This document shows, one piece after another, positions 34,639 through 42,898 of a stretch of 64,000 nt of DNA (position 1 is the first letter of the stretch; every line of letters begins with the position of its first letter). The notes beneath the pieces are model-generated. The model saw only the letters and a program-made list of their open reading frames with translations, was not told where the DNA came from and searched no databases. A program made the position numbers and the translations under genes. The stretch lies in the NCBI RefSeq assembly GCF_963667685.1, contig NZ_OY763930.1:2277501-2341500 (forward strand). The letters run 5' to 3'. This DNA comes from Maridesulfovibrio sp. Lineage in GTDB: Bacteria; Desulfobacterota; Desulfovibrionia; Desulfovibrionales; Desulfovibrionaceae.

Positions 34639-35013
34639 ATATAAAAAATGTTAAGAAATTATGAAAAAACCGCATTCTCAAAGATTGAGTGTTTACGCCG
34701 CTTCTGAGTAATGTTATGGATCTCCTAAGACTGATCGGTAAATATATAAGTAAGCACTCTATGTGCGTACACTTTCCTTACCGGCCCGGCCTCCCCGGCA
34801 GGGCGCATAAGGTCCCAATTCATTTACAATTTGTTGAGATTACAAGGAGCCTTGTGATTCCCTGTACTCATTGCTTACCCGTTTTCCGGCCGATTTTTCT
34901 GCTGTTTTCTGCATTGTCTGTTATCCTTTAATTTCATTCTTGCAGTATATATTGTAAGCGCTGCCTAAACGGCCCGGATTTCTTTTCAACATTAAAATAC
35001 GGAGGTTCTTCCC
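34639..35013. other. Gap before DAHP synthase; no clear gene
   Basis: About 375 bp with no supported coding sequence. GGAGG precedes the following gene. A GC-rich patch with CCGGCCCGGCCTCCCCGG lies at about 34781-34798. I looked for a tryptophan or phenylalanine leader peptide with attenuator for the aromatic genes and did not find one with a proper terminator. Confidence 0.5.
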
Positions 35014-36105
35014 ATGAGTGTACAACTTAATGTAACAGGTTTGGATACTTGGGGTTTTAATAATGATGGGCCGCTGATTATCGCCGGACCATGCAGTGCT
35101 GAATCACGTGAGCAGCTGCTCGAAACTGCGCACGGAATAAAAGATAAGGGTGTACACCTGCTACGGGCAGGCATATGGAAACCGCGCACCCGTCCCGGAT
35201 GCTTTGAGGGTATGGGAGAGGAAGGCCTGAAATGGCTGGTAGAGGCCAAGGAAGAAACCGGTCTGCCTATCTGCTGCGAAACCGCGACTCCAGAGCACAT
35301 TGAATTGTGTCTTAAATACGGCGTGGACCTTATCTGGATCGGTGCGAGAACCACTGTTAACCCCTTTGCAGTTCAGGCGATGGCCGACGCTCTTGAGGGA
35401 ACTGACATCCCGGTGCTGGTTAAAAACCCCATCAATCCGGATGTAGAACTCTGGCTCGGAGCTCTTGAGCGTATCAATAAAGCCGGTGTCACCAAGCTTG
35501 GTGCAATTCATCGTGGTTTTTCTTCAGCTCGCCCCAGCGAATACCGCAATGCTCCCAACTGGAGGATTTTTATTGAGCTGCGCCGCCGTACTGAGGGCAT
35601 GCCTATCATTTGTGATCCCAGCCATCTTTGCGGTAAGCGTGAACTGATTCCTTCTGTTGCCCAGAAATCTCTTGATCTTCTTTTTGACGGCTTGATGATC
35701 GAGTCTCATATCAATCCGGATGTTGCCCTCAGTGACAGCAAACAGCAGTTCACTCCTGAAGACCTAGGTAAAGTCCTCGCTGGTCTGGAAGTAAAGCATC
35801 CTGTGGCTGAAGACGAAGAATTTGCTCTGCGGATGGAAAGTAAACGAGCCCGTCTTGTTGAAATCGATGATGCTATTGTTGAGCTGCTAGCTGAGCGTAT
35901 GGCTCTGGGACGCAAGATCGGTAAGATGAAATGTGAGCGCGGGATTGCTCTTCTGCAGCCTGACCAGTGGAAAAAGACTGTTGAAAAACGTACTCGCGAA
36001 GGCGTTGCCCGTGGAATGGATGAACATTTCATGCTCCGCATTTTTCAGTACATTCATGAAGAATCCCTGCGTCAGCAGGAGTGTGTTCTGGCCGGGGAAA
36101 ATTAA
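35014..36105 (+). CDS. Bifunctional DAHP synthase / chorismate mutase
   Basis: A 363-residue fusion. Residues 1-265 are a class I DAHP synthase (PLIIAGPCSAESREQLLE, RAGIWKPRTRPG, GAIHRGF and IICDPSHLCGKRE), which joins phosphoenolpyruvate and erythrose 4-phosphate. Residues 275-363 are an AroQ-type chorismate mutase (RARLVEIDDAIVELLAERMA, IGKMKCERG). This order, with the mutase at the C-terminus, is known from Bacteroides-type enzymes, where the mutase can give feedback control. GGAGG precedes the start. The stop overlaps the aroB start, so both are translated together. Confidence 0.93.
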   Translation: MSVQLNVTGLDTWGFNNDGPLIIAGPCSAESREQLLETAHGIKDKGVHLLRAGIWKPRTRPGCFEGMGEEGLKWLVEAKEETGLPICCETATPEHIELCLKYGVDLIWIGARTTVNPFAVQAMADALEGTDIPVLVKNPINPDVELWLGALERINKAGVTKLGAIHRGFSSARPSEYRNAPNWRIFIELRRRTEGMPIICDPSHLCGKRELIPSVAQKSLDLLFDGLMIESHINPDVALSDSKQQFTPEDLGKVLAGLEVKHPVAEDEEFALRMESKRARLVEIDDAIVELLAERMALGRKIGKMKCERGIALLQPDQWKKTVEKRTREGVARGMDEHFMLRIFQYIHEESLRQQECVLAGEN

Positions 36106-37190
36106 TGCCCAAGGTCAAAGTTGAACTGCGTGGCGAGTTCGATAATTCCTATGAAATTAGCGTTGATTATTCCGTCATGGACGAAGTCGTTGCTGATCTC
36201 AAAGTAAGGAAATACGGACAGACCCCGGTAGTTATCTGCGATGAAAATACTCGCGAGCTTTTCGGACATTCGTTGGTTGAAAAGCTCGCGCTTGCAGGTG
36301 TTGACCCATTACTGCTGACCGTTCCGGCGGGAGAAAGCAGCAAGTCTCTCGATGTCTTCGGCTCGCTGCTGGAAGCCATGCTTGAAGCCGGGATTACCCG
36401 ACAGGATGTTGTTGTTGCTCTCGGCGGCGGTGTTGTTGGCGATCTGTCCGGCTATGTAGCAGGAAGCTATATGCGCGGGATTAATTTCGTGCAGGTTCCC
36501 ACAACTCTGCTTTCGCAGGTTGATTCATCTGTCGGCGGTAAGGTTGCGGTGAACATTAAGCATTGGAAAAACTATTGCGGAATGTTTTATCAGCCCAAGA
36601 GGGTTTACACCAACATCTCAGCTCTTGAGTCACTCCCAGAGAAGGAAATTCTAAGTGGCCTTGGTGAAGTGGTGAAGACTGCTTTCATCGCAGACCGGGG
36701 TCTTGTTGACTACCTTTCCTGCAATGCCGATAGAGTCCTGTCTCTTGACCGGGAAGTCATGGCCAAGGTCGTTGCCCGCTGCTGCGAAATAAAAGCCGAT
36801 GTAGTAATCCGTGACGAAAAAGAGGGCGGTGTTCGACGTATTCTTAATTACGGCCACACAGTCGGGCATGCTATCGAGACTTTTGCCGGATACAGAATTT
36901 CGCACGGAGAATGCGTAGCTTGGGGGATGCGGATAGTTTCCCGCGTTTGTAATAAAGCTGGAATGCTTTCAGCTGAAGATCTCAAGCTGCATGAAGAACT
37001 CATGGATAAGCTTGGTCTCGCTACCGGTACCTTGAGTATTGACCCTGCCCAGATCATGGAACTTATGAAAAAGGACAAGAAGGTCAAGCAGGGAGCCGTA
37101 GTCATCGTCGGACTCGACAAACTGGGAAATGCCGTAGTGGACGAGAATTTTCCGTTGGAATTGATCGAAGTAGAGCTTTTGAATATTTGA
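36105..37190 (+). CDS. aroB: 3-dehydroquinate synthase
   Basis: A 361-residue NAD- and metal-dependent enzyme converting DAHP to 3-dehydroquinate. The key segments are ALGGGVVGDLSGYVAGSYMRG, QVPTTLLSQVDSSVGGK, and LNYGHTVGHAIE with a metal-binding histidine. The ATG overlaps the previous stop as TAATG and has GGGGA nearby. The first two steps of the canonical shikimate route are thus one operon. Confidence 0.96.
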   Translation: MPKVKVELRGEFDNSYEISVDYSVMDEVVADLKVRKYGQTPVVICDENTRELFGHSLVEKLALAGVDPLLLTVPAGESSKSLDVFGSLLEAMLEAGITRQDVVVALGGGVVGDLSGYVAGSYMRGINFVQVPTTLLSQVDSSVGGKVAVNIKHWKNYCGMFYQPKRVYTNISALESLPEKEILSGLGEVVKTAFIADRGLVDYLSCNADRVLSLDREVMAKVVARCCEIKADVVIRDEKEGGVRRILNYGHTVGHAIETFAGYRISHGECVAWGMRIVSRVCNKAGMLSAEDLKLHEELMDKLGLATGTLSIDPAQIMELMKKDKKVKQGAVVIVGLDKLGNAVVDENFPLELIEVELLNI

Positions 37191-37217
37191 TGCGCTACGC
37201 GCGATTAAGAATGATTT

Positions 37218-37280
37218 GATTTGCCTCCGGCGGCTCAAACCCTTTGAAAAGGGTTTGAGAATCCCAAACTTTTTTATCGG
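37218..37280. repeat. Interspersed intergenic repeat, typical short copy
   Basis: Reads GCCTCCGGCGGC, then the palindromic core CAAACCCTTTGAAAAGGGTTTG, which is an inverted repeat, then AGAATCCCAAAC and T-rich sequence. This is the simplest copy of the family found in the window. Confidence 0.75.
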
Positions 37281-37315
37281 GCTTCGCAGCTTCGAGTTAA
37301 AAAGTTTTGCAAAAT

Positions 37316-37350
37316 AAAATCGCAATAGCTTTTGGGCTATTGCGATTTTA
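37316..37350. terminator. Terminator after aroB
   Basis: A 14-bp stem AAAATCGCAATAGC / GCTATTGCGATTTT with a 6-nt loop. It has a T-run for the plus strand and an A/T-rich other flank. Confidence 0.88.
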
Positions 37351-37382
37351 TTATGTTTAATAGGTATTTAAAACTATTTTGC

Positions 37383-37505
37383 GAAGCTTAACTAAAGCGC
37401 GTTTGGGAAAGGGGAGAGGAGTCCAGAGGAGAGGGGAAAACACTTTTGGCGCGAGCAAAGGGTTTTCCCCTCTCCTCTGGTCCCCGAAGGGCCGCCGGAG
37501 GCAAA
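37383..37505. repeat. Interspersed repeat with perfect 19-bp inverted arms
   Basis: CCAGAGGAGAGGGGAAAAC at 37423-37441 pairs perfectly with 37462-37480 across a 20-nt loop. The element ends with GCCGCCGGAGGC, the family end. It directly abuts the stop of the dsrN gene. Confidence 0.85.
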
Positions 37506-38888
37506 TTAGCCTTTGAATTCAGCCGCAGCTTTGACGAAATTATTTGCCCAGCAGGGCATGCTCAGCGCATGGATATGGTTGTAACCGGCGTAGATATTGC
37601 CACGTACCAGTCCGTCATGGCTGTCGGCCATGCCTTTGCCGCGTGACATATCGAGGGCATACTTGGGTGCCGGTTCGTGATTATCCACGCAGAGTGAATA
37701 GTGGAATTCGTGTCCGATAACTTCGGTTCCAACAGGAAAGAACGGGTTATCGTGTACTATTTTACCGGATGTATATCCAAGTCCTTGCGGGCGGGGGCAC
37801 AGACGGGTTGAGAGGTCCAGCACACCGGACATTTTATATTTCTTACCTTGGTACTCCACATCACGGCCCAAGTACATGAAACCGCCGCATTCAGCGTAGA
37901 TAGGCAATCCTGCACCAGCTAGTTTCGCTACATGCTCACGTATTTTCTCGTTAGCAGAAATTTCAGCGGCCAACGTTTCGGGGAAACCGCCGCCAAGGTA
38001 AAGACCATGAATTTCCGGCCACTGCTCGTTGGAGAAAATGGAAACTTCTTTTATCTCAGCTCCTGCGCGTTGAAGAGCTTCGAGGTTCTCTTCGTAGTAG
38101 AACCAAATGGCTTCATCACGGACCACGCCGATGACAGGTTTTGAATGGCTGGAAATTTCTATGCCTTCCCACGCATTGTGACAGTCAGTGAGGTCAGAGG
38201 AGGCTTGATCTGCAATTTTAGATATTGCATCGAGGTCTAGACAATCTTCGGCCATCTGCCCAAGTGTGTTGAGCGCTTTATCAACAGCATCGTATTCAGT
38301 ATTGGAGACAAGTCCCATGTGCCGTTCAGGGATGGGATTATCCTTGAGCTTTGGAAGCATACCCAGCACCGGGATGTCAGTGTAGGTCTCAATGGAATTT
38401 TTGATGATGCTCCGGTGTCTTTCCCCGGCTGTGCGGTTCAGGATAACCCCGGCAAGATTGAATCCGTCCTCAAAGGCTTTGCAGCCGGCAACGATTGCAG
38501 CCACGGTGCGGGTCATTTTTGTGCAGTCTATAGTCAGAATTACCGGGGCCTTGATTATTCTGGCCAGCTCCGCAGTAGAGCAGGAACCGTCGACGTCTTT
38601 ACCATCGAATAAGCCTCGGTTTCCTTCGACAATGGAGATGTCAGCTCCTTCCCCTTTTTCCATGAAAAGTGCAGTCAATTTGTCCGCGCTCATTAGAAAA
38701 GGGTCAAGGTTGGTTGCATAGTTGCCTGAGGCAAGTCCCAGCCAGCGGGCATCAATGTAATCCGGACCCTTTTTGAATGGTTTTACCCGTCGCCCTTGAT
38801 TACGAAACGCCCGGCAAAGTCCAAGAGTGACAATTGTCTTACCTGTTCCGCCGCTCAGTCCGGCCAATACAATTCTGGGAAAATTCAT
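37506..38888 (-). CDS. dsrN: CbiA/CobB-family glutamine amidotransferase, probably DsrN siroheme amidase
   Basis: A 460-residue ATP-dependent amidotransferase. The N-terminal part has a P-loop-like GLSGGTGKTIVTLGLCRAF; the C-terminal part has a class I glutaminase-type domain with catalytic cysteine in YAECGGFMYLGR. The family includes cobyrinate a,c-diamide synthase, but a member encoded directly after dsrABD is DsrN, which amidates siroheme to the siroamide form found in dissimilatory sulfite reductase. Here it lies on the dsrABD strand, 178 nt downstream of dsrD, beyond a terminator. Since a cobalamin gene pair lies elsewhere in the window, a CbiA function is still possible. Confidence 0.8.
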   Translation of the reverse strand: MNFPRIVLAGLSGGTGKTIVTLGLCRAFRNQGRRVKPFKKGPDYIDARWLGLASGNYATNLDPFLMSADKLTALFMEKGEGADISIVEGNRGLFDGKDVDGSCSTAELARIIKAPVILTIDCTKMTRTVAAIVAGCKAFEDGFNLAGVILNRTAGERHRSIIKNSIETYTDIPVLGMLPKLKDNPIPERHMGLVSNTEYDAVDKALNTLGQMAEDCLDLDAISKIADQASSDLTDCHNAWEGIEISSHSKPVIGVVRDEAIWFYYEENLEALQRAGAEIKEVSIFSNEQWPEIHGLYLGGGFPETLAAEISANEKIREHVAKLAGAGLPIYAECGGFMYLGRDVEYQGKKYKMSGVLDLSTRLCPRPQGLGYTSGKIVHDNPFFPVGTEVIGHEFHYSLCVDNHEPAPKYALDMSRGKGMADSHDGLVRGNIYAGYNHIHALSMPCWANNFVKAAAEFKG

Positions 38889-39010
38889 TTAGCTGCCCGT
38901 ACTCTAAAAATTCTATCGTATGCCTGTCTGCACAATGGATTCAGTAGTGTTTCAGCGCGAAAAAGACAAGTTAAATTACTTAATCAGGCTTTACAGCCCT
39001 TTCCTTAGAT

Positions 39011-39045
39011 AAAAAAAATGCCTTGTCCCTAAAGACAAGGCATTT
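39011..39045 (-). terminator. Intrinsic terminator after dsrD
   Basis: Minus-strand stem AAATGCCTTGTC / GACAAGGCATTT with a 6-nt loop and eight T in a row. It should end most dsrABD transcripts and separate them from dsrN. Confidence 0.92.
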
Positions 39046-39066
39046 AAGGGTCGAGCAATGCGAAAA

Positions 39067-39315
39067 TTAATCTTCGTGCTCAGCACCACTCTGCTTACCG
39101 GCACCGGTCAGACCGTACATGGTAGTGGAACCGGAGGACCAGTATTCAACCTTCTCTTCTTTAACGAGAGCGGTCAGAACTTTCTTAACATCACGACCTT
39201 TTTCGTCAGGAAAAAGTTTGGTGAAGTCATTGAAGTAAAATTTGCTTTTTGCGCCTGTTTTCTCTTCGAGAAACTTCAGGATTTCAGCTTTTGCGGATTC
39301 CATCTCGATCGGCAT
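39067..39315 (-). CDS. dsrD: DsrD, activator of dissimilatory sulfite reductase
   Basis: An 82-residue winged-helix protein. Its length, the sequence EEKTGAKSKFYFNDFTKLFP and EKVEYWSSGSTTMYGL match DsrD of Desulfovibrio. DsrD does not bind DNA as its main job; it is an allosteric activator of DsrAB. AAAGGGG precedes its ATG. The gap to dsrB holds a strong GC hairpin. Confidence 0.97.
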   Translation of the reverse strand: MPIEMESAKAEILKFLEEKTGAKSKFYFNDFTKLFPDEKGRDVKKVLTALVKEEKVEYWSSGSTTMYGLTGAGKQSGAEHED

Positions 39316-39337
39316 AATAAGCCCCTTTCTTTTTAAA

Positions 39338-39362
39338 GGGGCGCGACGAAATGCCGCGCCCC
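39338..39362 (-). terminator. Intercistronic hairpin between dsrB and dsrD
   Basis: GGGGCGCG / CGCGCCCC with a 9-nt loop, followed on the minus strand by only TTT and AAAA. Too few T for full termination, so it more likely sets mRNA stability or partial read-through to dsrD. Confidence 0.6.
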
Positions 39363-39381
39363 GTATTATCTCAATTCTAAA

Positions 39382-40527
39382 TTAGAACTTGAACTGAGTG
39401 GACTGACGCCAAGTGTAGTAAGCGGGGTCACGGAAGTCATCGATAAGGTGGGGAGTAAACTCGATACCAGTCTTTTCGAAGAAACGTTCCCAGCCAATAC
39501 GCTCTGCCCAGTCACCCAGACGTTCGTACTTGTTAGCCTCAGCTTTGTAGACATCCACGATTTTGCGGATGGTCTTGGTAAGTGTAGGCCAACGGGGAGG
39601 TTCGTTAGGAATAAATGCAACAACAACTTTGGAGAACTTAGGCATGGAGATACGGTTGGAAACCTTACCACCTACCATCAGTGCGATACCGTCACCTTCC
39701 TTATCGGAGAGGGGCAGGGATGGGCACATGGTGTAGCAGTTACCGCAGTACATGCAACGGTCTTCCTTAATTGCAACAGTCTTGTACTGAGTGCCGTCGA
39801 TTTCGATCTTGGAAGGACGAACAGCACCGGTAGGACAAGAAGCTACTGCCAGCGGAATTTCGCAAAGGTTGTCGAGGTACTGGTGGTCAATGATGGGGGG
39901 CTTACGGTGGATACCGACAACAGCGATGTCGGAGCAGTGGCAAGCACCACACATGTTCAGGCAGCAAGCAACAGCGATACGCACAGGTGCGGGCATGTTG
40001 TGGCCGGTGAACTCATCAAAGAGGTCATCCATGATGACTTTAACAGTACCGGAAGCATCGGTAGCGGGGGTGTGGCAGTGAACCCAACCCTGAGTGTGAA
40101 CGATGTTGGATACACCAGCACCGGTACCACCGACGGGGAACTTGTAGGAACCACCTTCGAACTTACGGCTGAGCAGATCTTCTTTAAGGGCAAGCATTCT
40201 GTCCTTAGAGTCGGTCATGAACTCAACGTTGTTACGGGTGGTGAAACGAAGGTAACCATCGCAGTGTTTGTCTGCAACTTCACACATTTCGCGGATAAGG
40301 GTAATACTCATGAGGCGAGCGGTACCACAGCGGACTGTGTAAACTTCATCTCCGGATTCGGCAACGTGAACCAGTACGCCCGGTTCAATGATTTCGTGGT
40401 AGAGCCACTTGCCGTAGTTATTTTTGATAACCGGGGGCAGGAACTCTTTGTAGTCACGAGGTCCAATGTCCGAGATCCGGTTTTCCATCGGTTTGTCTGG
40501 ATTGTAGCCAGAAGAAACGAACGCCAT
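39382..40527 (-). CDS. dsrB: Dissimilatory sulfite reductase beta subunit
   Basis: A 381-residue subunit of the alpha2beta2 enzyme reducing sulfite to a DsrC trisulfide. Siroheme-4Fe-4S coordinating cysteines are in [11 protein letters not shown]. The inserted ferredoxin domain is [17 protein letters not shown] precedes the ATG and only 15 nt separate it from dsrA. In DsrAB the beta subunit carries the catalytic siroheme. Confidence 0.98.
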   Translation of the reverse strand: MAFVSSGYNPDKPMENRISDIGPRDYKEFLPPVIKNNYGKWLYHEIIEPGVLVHVAESGDEVYTVRCGTARLMSITLIREMCEVADKHCDGYLRFTTRNNVEFMTDSKDRMLALKEDLLSRKFEGGSYKFPVGGTGAGVSNIVHTQGWVHCHTPATDASGTVKVIMDDLFDEFTGHNMPAPVRIAVACCLNMCGACHCSDIAVVGIHRKPPIIDHQYLDNLCEIPLAVASCPTGAVRPSKIEIDGTQYKTVAIKEDRCMYCGNCYTMCPSLPLSDKEGDGIALMVGGKVSNRISMPKFSKVVVAFIPNEPPRWPTLTKTIRKIVDVYKAEANKYERLGDWAERIGWERFFEKTGIEFTPHLIDDFRDPAYYTWRQSTQFKF

Positions 40528-40542
40528 GTCTGTCCTCCCGTA

Positions 40543-41856
40543 TTATCTCTGGTGTCTTTTTCTGTATTCGTTAACGTCACGTTCCCAAGGACCATCAACA
40601 TCTTCAGCTTTCCAGAAGATGTAGGGGTTGTGTCTGGGTTCCTGAACGTGTCTGGGATCAGCCTTGATTCCGGTAACTTCGAGAAGCTTCTGGAAGCCCA
40701 TGCGACGCATGGTCTCACCGAGACGCTCACGGTTTTTACCTTCTTCCATCCACCAGTCCCAAATGTTTTCAACAACTTCCTTGACTTCGTCGAAAGGCTC
40801 TTCAACCTTGATGAAGGGAATGAGGAGGGAGCTGAGCTGAGGACCGTCGAGGATCGGAGCTTTAGCACCACAAAGGATGGATGCGCCGCGATCGTTACCG
40901 ATCATCAGTGCGCGAGGCATGGTGTTGATGCAGTGCATGCAGTGCATACATTCTTTGTCGTTGATTTCCAGTTTGCCGTCAGCGTACTTGATGCACTTGC
41001 CGGGGCAGAGGTCAACAACTTCTTTCTGAATGTCAAATGCACCCCAGTCACGGCCGGAGTGAGCGCCAGCGTTAGGCTTGAACTCACCACCAACGTAAGC
41101 TGCAACAGCTTCCTGGTCGATGCGGATTTCGTCTTTCCAGATACCTACAACAGAGAAGTCGGAACGTGCGAGAGCACATACGCAGCTGTTGGGGCAAGCA
41201 TCAAATTTGAATTTGAACTTGTAGGGGAAAGCGGGACGGTGAAGTTCGTCCTGGAATTCCATGGTCATGTCGTAACACAGAGCCTGTGCATCGTAACATG
41301 CATACTCACAACGGGACATACCGAGACAAGCTGCGGGAGTACGCAGGTTGGAACCGGAGCCACCGAGGTCAACGTTTACATTGTGAGTCAGTTCGTAGAA
41401 AATTTCTTCGAGCTGGGGAGTGGTGGTACCGAGGAAGACGATGTCACCGGTAGAACCGTGCATGTTGGTCAGACCGGAACCGCGCATGTCCCAGATGTCT
41501 GTGATCTGGCGCAGGAAGTCGGTGGTGTAGTACTTAGCGGTGGGCTGAGCAACACGAACAGTGTGGAAGTGTGCTACGCCGGGGAACATTTCGGGCTGGT
41601 CACAGTAACGACCGATAACGCCGCCGCCGTAACCGAAAACGCCAACGATACCGCCGTGTTTCCAGTGAGTTTCACCATCATTGTAAGAGAGCTCGAGTAC
41701 GCCGAGAAGGTCTTCGCAGACTTCAACGGGAATCTGATAATTCACGTCCTTCTCGTTTTTTGCTCTAACTTCGGCTTCTTGTTTTACGTCGGACACGAAG
41801 CTAGGCCATGGCCCGCTTTCAAGCTCGTCCAACAAGGGAGTTTTGTGTTTCGCCAT
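40543..41856 (-). CDS. dsrA: Dissimilatory sulfite reductase alpha subunit
   Basis: A 437-residue subunit. The N-terminal substrate-binding region has KHGGIVGVFGYGGGVIGRYC; the siroheme cluster region is CLGMSRCEYAC with a further cysteine pair at CPNSCVCAL; the ferredoxin domain reads CMHCMHCINTMP. It starts with GGAGG seven nt upstream, first gene of dsrABD. The long leader has an operator-like palindrome. Confidence 0.98.
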   Translation of the reverse strand: MAKHKTPLLDELESGPWPSFVSDVKQEAEVRAKNEKDVNYQIPVEVCEDLLGVLELSYNDGETHWKHGGIVGVFGYGGGVIGRYCDQPEMFPGVAHFHTVRVAQPTAKYYTTDFLRQITDIWDMRGSGLTNMHGSTGDIVFLGTTTPQLEEIFYELTHNVNVDLGGSGSNLRTPAACLGMSRCEYACYDAQALCYDMTMEFQDELHRPAFPYKFKFKFDACPNSCVCALARSDFSVVGIWKDEIRIDQEAVAAYVGGEFKPNAGAHSGRDWGAFDIQKEVVDLCPGKCIKYADGKLEINDKECMHCMHCINTMPRALMIGNDRGASILCGAKAPILDGPQLSSLLIPFIKVEEPFDEVKEVVENIWDWWMEEGKNRERLGETMRRMGFQKLLEVTGIKADPRHVQEPRHNPYIFWKAEDVDGPWERDVNEYRKRHQR

Positions 41857-41922
41857 TCCCTTAAACCTCCATAAAGTTTAATAAGATATACCTACCAATA
41901 CAAATTAGGCATCCGGTATGTA

Positions 41923-41939
41923 AATCGGTTAAACCGATT
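41923..41939 (-). promoter_or_regulatory. Perfect palindrome in the dsrA upstream region
   Basis: AATCGGTTAAACCGATT is an 8-1-8 perfect inverted repeat about 67 nt upstream of the dsrA start. On the minus strand TTTACA, a fair -35 box, begins within its last bases, and a TATTGG -10-like box follows at 18 nt. The position suits a repressor or activator operator. Confidence 0.5.
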
Positions 41940-42232
41940 CGCCCGGTTGCTTTCCTCTCTTAGTGCGAGACCCCCTTCTATCTTTTGAAGCAGGGGGAGG
42001 GAAAGATACCCTTAAGTGAAAAAAAACACAACCTAGGAACATGGATAATTAACATACTCCATCAATGTCAACAAGTGATTCAGTTTATCACTTTTGAAAA
42101 ACTCAGACTTGCCAAGCAAGCCGGATTCAGCGTATTTACTCATCCCGAACACAAGGTGCGTCAGTAGTAGATATTTCCTACAAAAAATTTTGATAACCAG
42201 CAACATAAACTTGAAAAAGTGGTTCGTATAAT
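41940..42232. other. Divergent gap between dsrA and the YkgJ-type gene
   Basis: Contains a hairpin CCCCCTGCTTC / GAAGGGGG-like pair near 41970-41996 on the minus strand, upstream of the dsr promoter region. No gene is supported. Confidence 0.45.
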
Positions 42233-42889
42233 ATGAATGAATGTACACAATGCGGCACATGTTGCCGAAAAGGCGGCCCAGCGCTGCACAATCAGGACTT
42301 GCCCCTGCTTAAAGAGAAAGACGGCATTGACCTCACTGATATTGTAACCCTGCGCAAAGGTGAACTCGCTTACGACCAGCCGCAGGGGCAGGTACTCCCT
42401 CTTGCCGAAGAGATTCTTAAAATTAAAGGCGCCGGCGGTGAATGGATCTGTTCATTCCTTGCCCAGTCTTCAAACGTCTGCCGTATTTATAAAAAACGTC
42501 CGCTCGAATGTCAGAAACTTTTTTGCGGTGATCCTGAGCCTCTGCTGGAGGTTTACAGCAAGGAGCGGCTTTCCAGAAAGGATGTTCTTCCTGAGGGGCA
42601 CCCCGTGCTTGAGCTTATTGAAGAGCATGACCGGAAGTGTGATCCGGTAAAGATGGCTGAAATTGCCGCATCAGCTATAGAAAACTGGGATGAGAGTGAA
42701 GGGCTTAAGTCTGATCTTCGTGAAATGCTCATCTTCGATTCCACCATTCGCGAACTTGTTATGGAGAAAGCCGGGCTGCCTGAAGAGTCCATGGATTTCT
42801 TTTTTGGACGCCCCATGAGCATTCTCATTAAAGGTTACGGCATTATCGCTACACCCAGCGGAAAATCTTTCTCACTGCGCAAACTTTAA
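42233..42889 (+). CDS. YkgJ-family cysteine-cluster protein
   Basis: A 218-residue protein starting with CTQCGTCCRKGG and having later CRIYKKRPLECQKLFC; together these eight-cysteine-type motifs are the YkgJ/CxxCxxCC family mark, thought to bind zinc or an Fe-S cluster. The C-terminal half is helical and unlike the family core. It heads a two-gene unit divergent from dsrA; the next gene begins 9 nt on. Function unknown. No strong Shine-Dalgarno site is seen. Confidence 0.82.
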   Translation: MNECTQCGTCCRKGGPALHNQDLPLLKEKDGIDLTDIVTLRKGELAYDQPQGQVLPLAEEILKIKGAGGEWICSFLAQSSNVCRIYKKRPLECQKLFCGDPEPLLEVYSKERLSRKDVLPEGHPVLELIEEHDRKCDPVKMAEIAASAIENWDESEGLKSDLREMLIFDSTIRELVMEKAGLPEESMDFFFGRPMSILIKGYGIIATPSGKSFSLRKL

Positions 42890-42898
42890 GGATATCAG

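Noticed and set aside
34689..34931. An 80-codon plus-strand frame before DAHP synthase, possibly a leader peptide
   Set aside because: No ribosome-binding site, no run of Phe, Tyr or Trp codons followed by an attenuator, and its composition is not protein-like.
39448..41874. An open frame of 808 codons on the plus strand opposite dsrA, the gap and dsrB
   Set aside because: It is a mirror of strongly biased codons in dsrAB. Both dsr genes are certain, and the frame has no ribosome site or recognisable domain.
42033..42260. A 75-codon minus-strand frame in the dsrA upstream gap
   Set aside because: It overlaps the start of the YkgJ-type gene and has no supporting signals.
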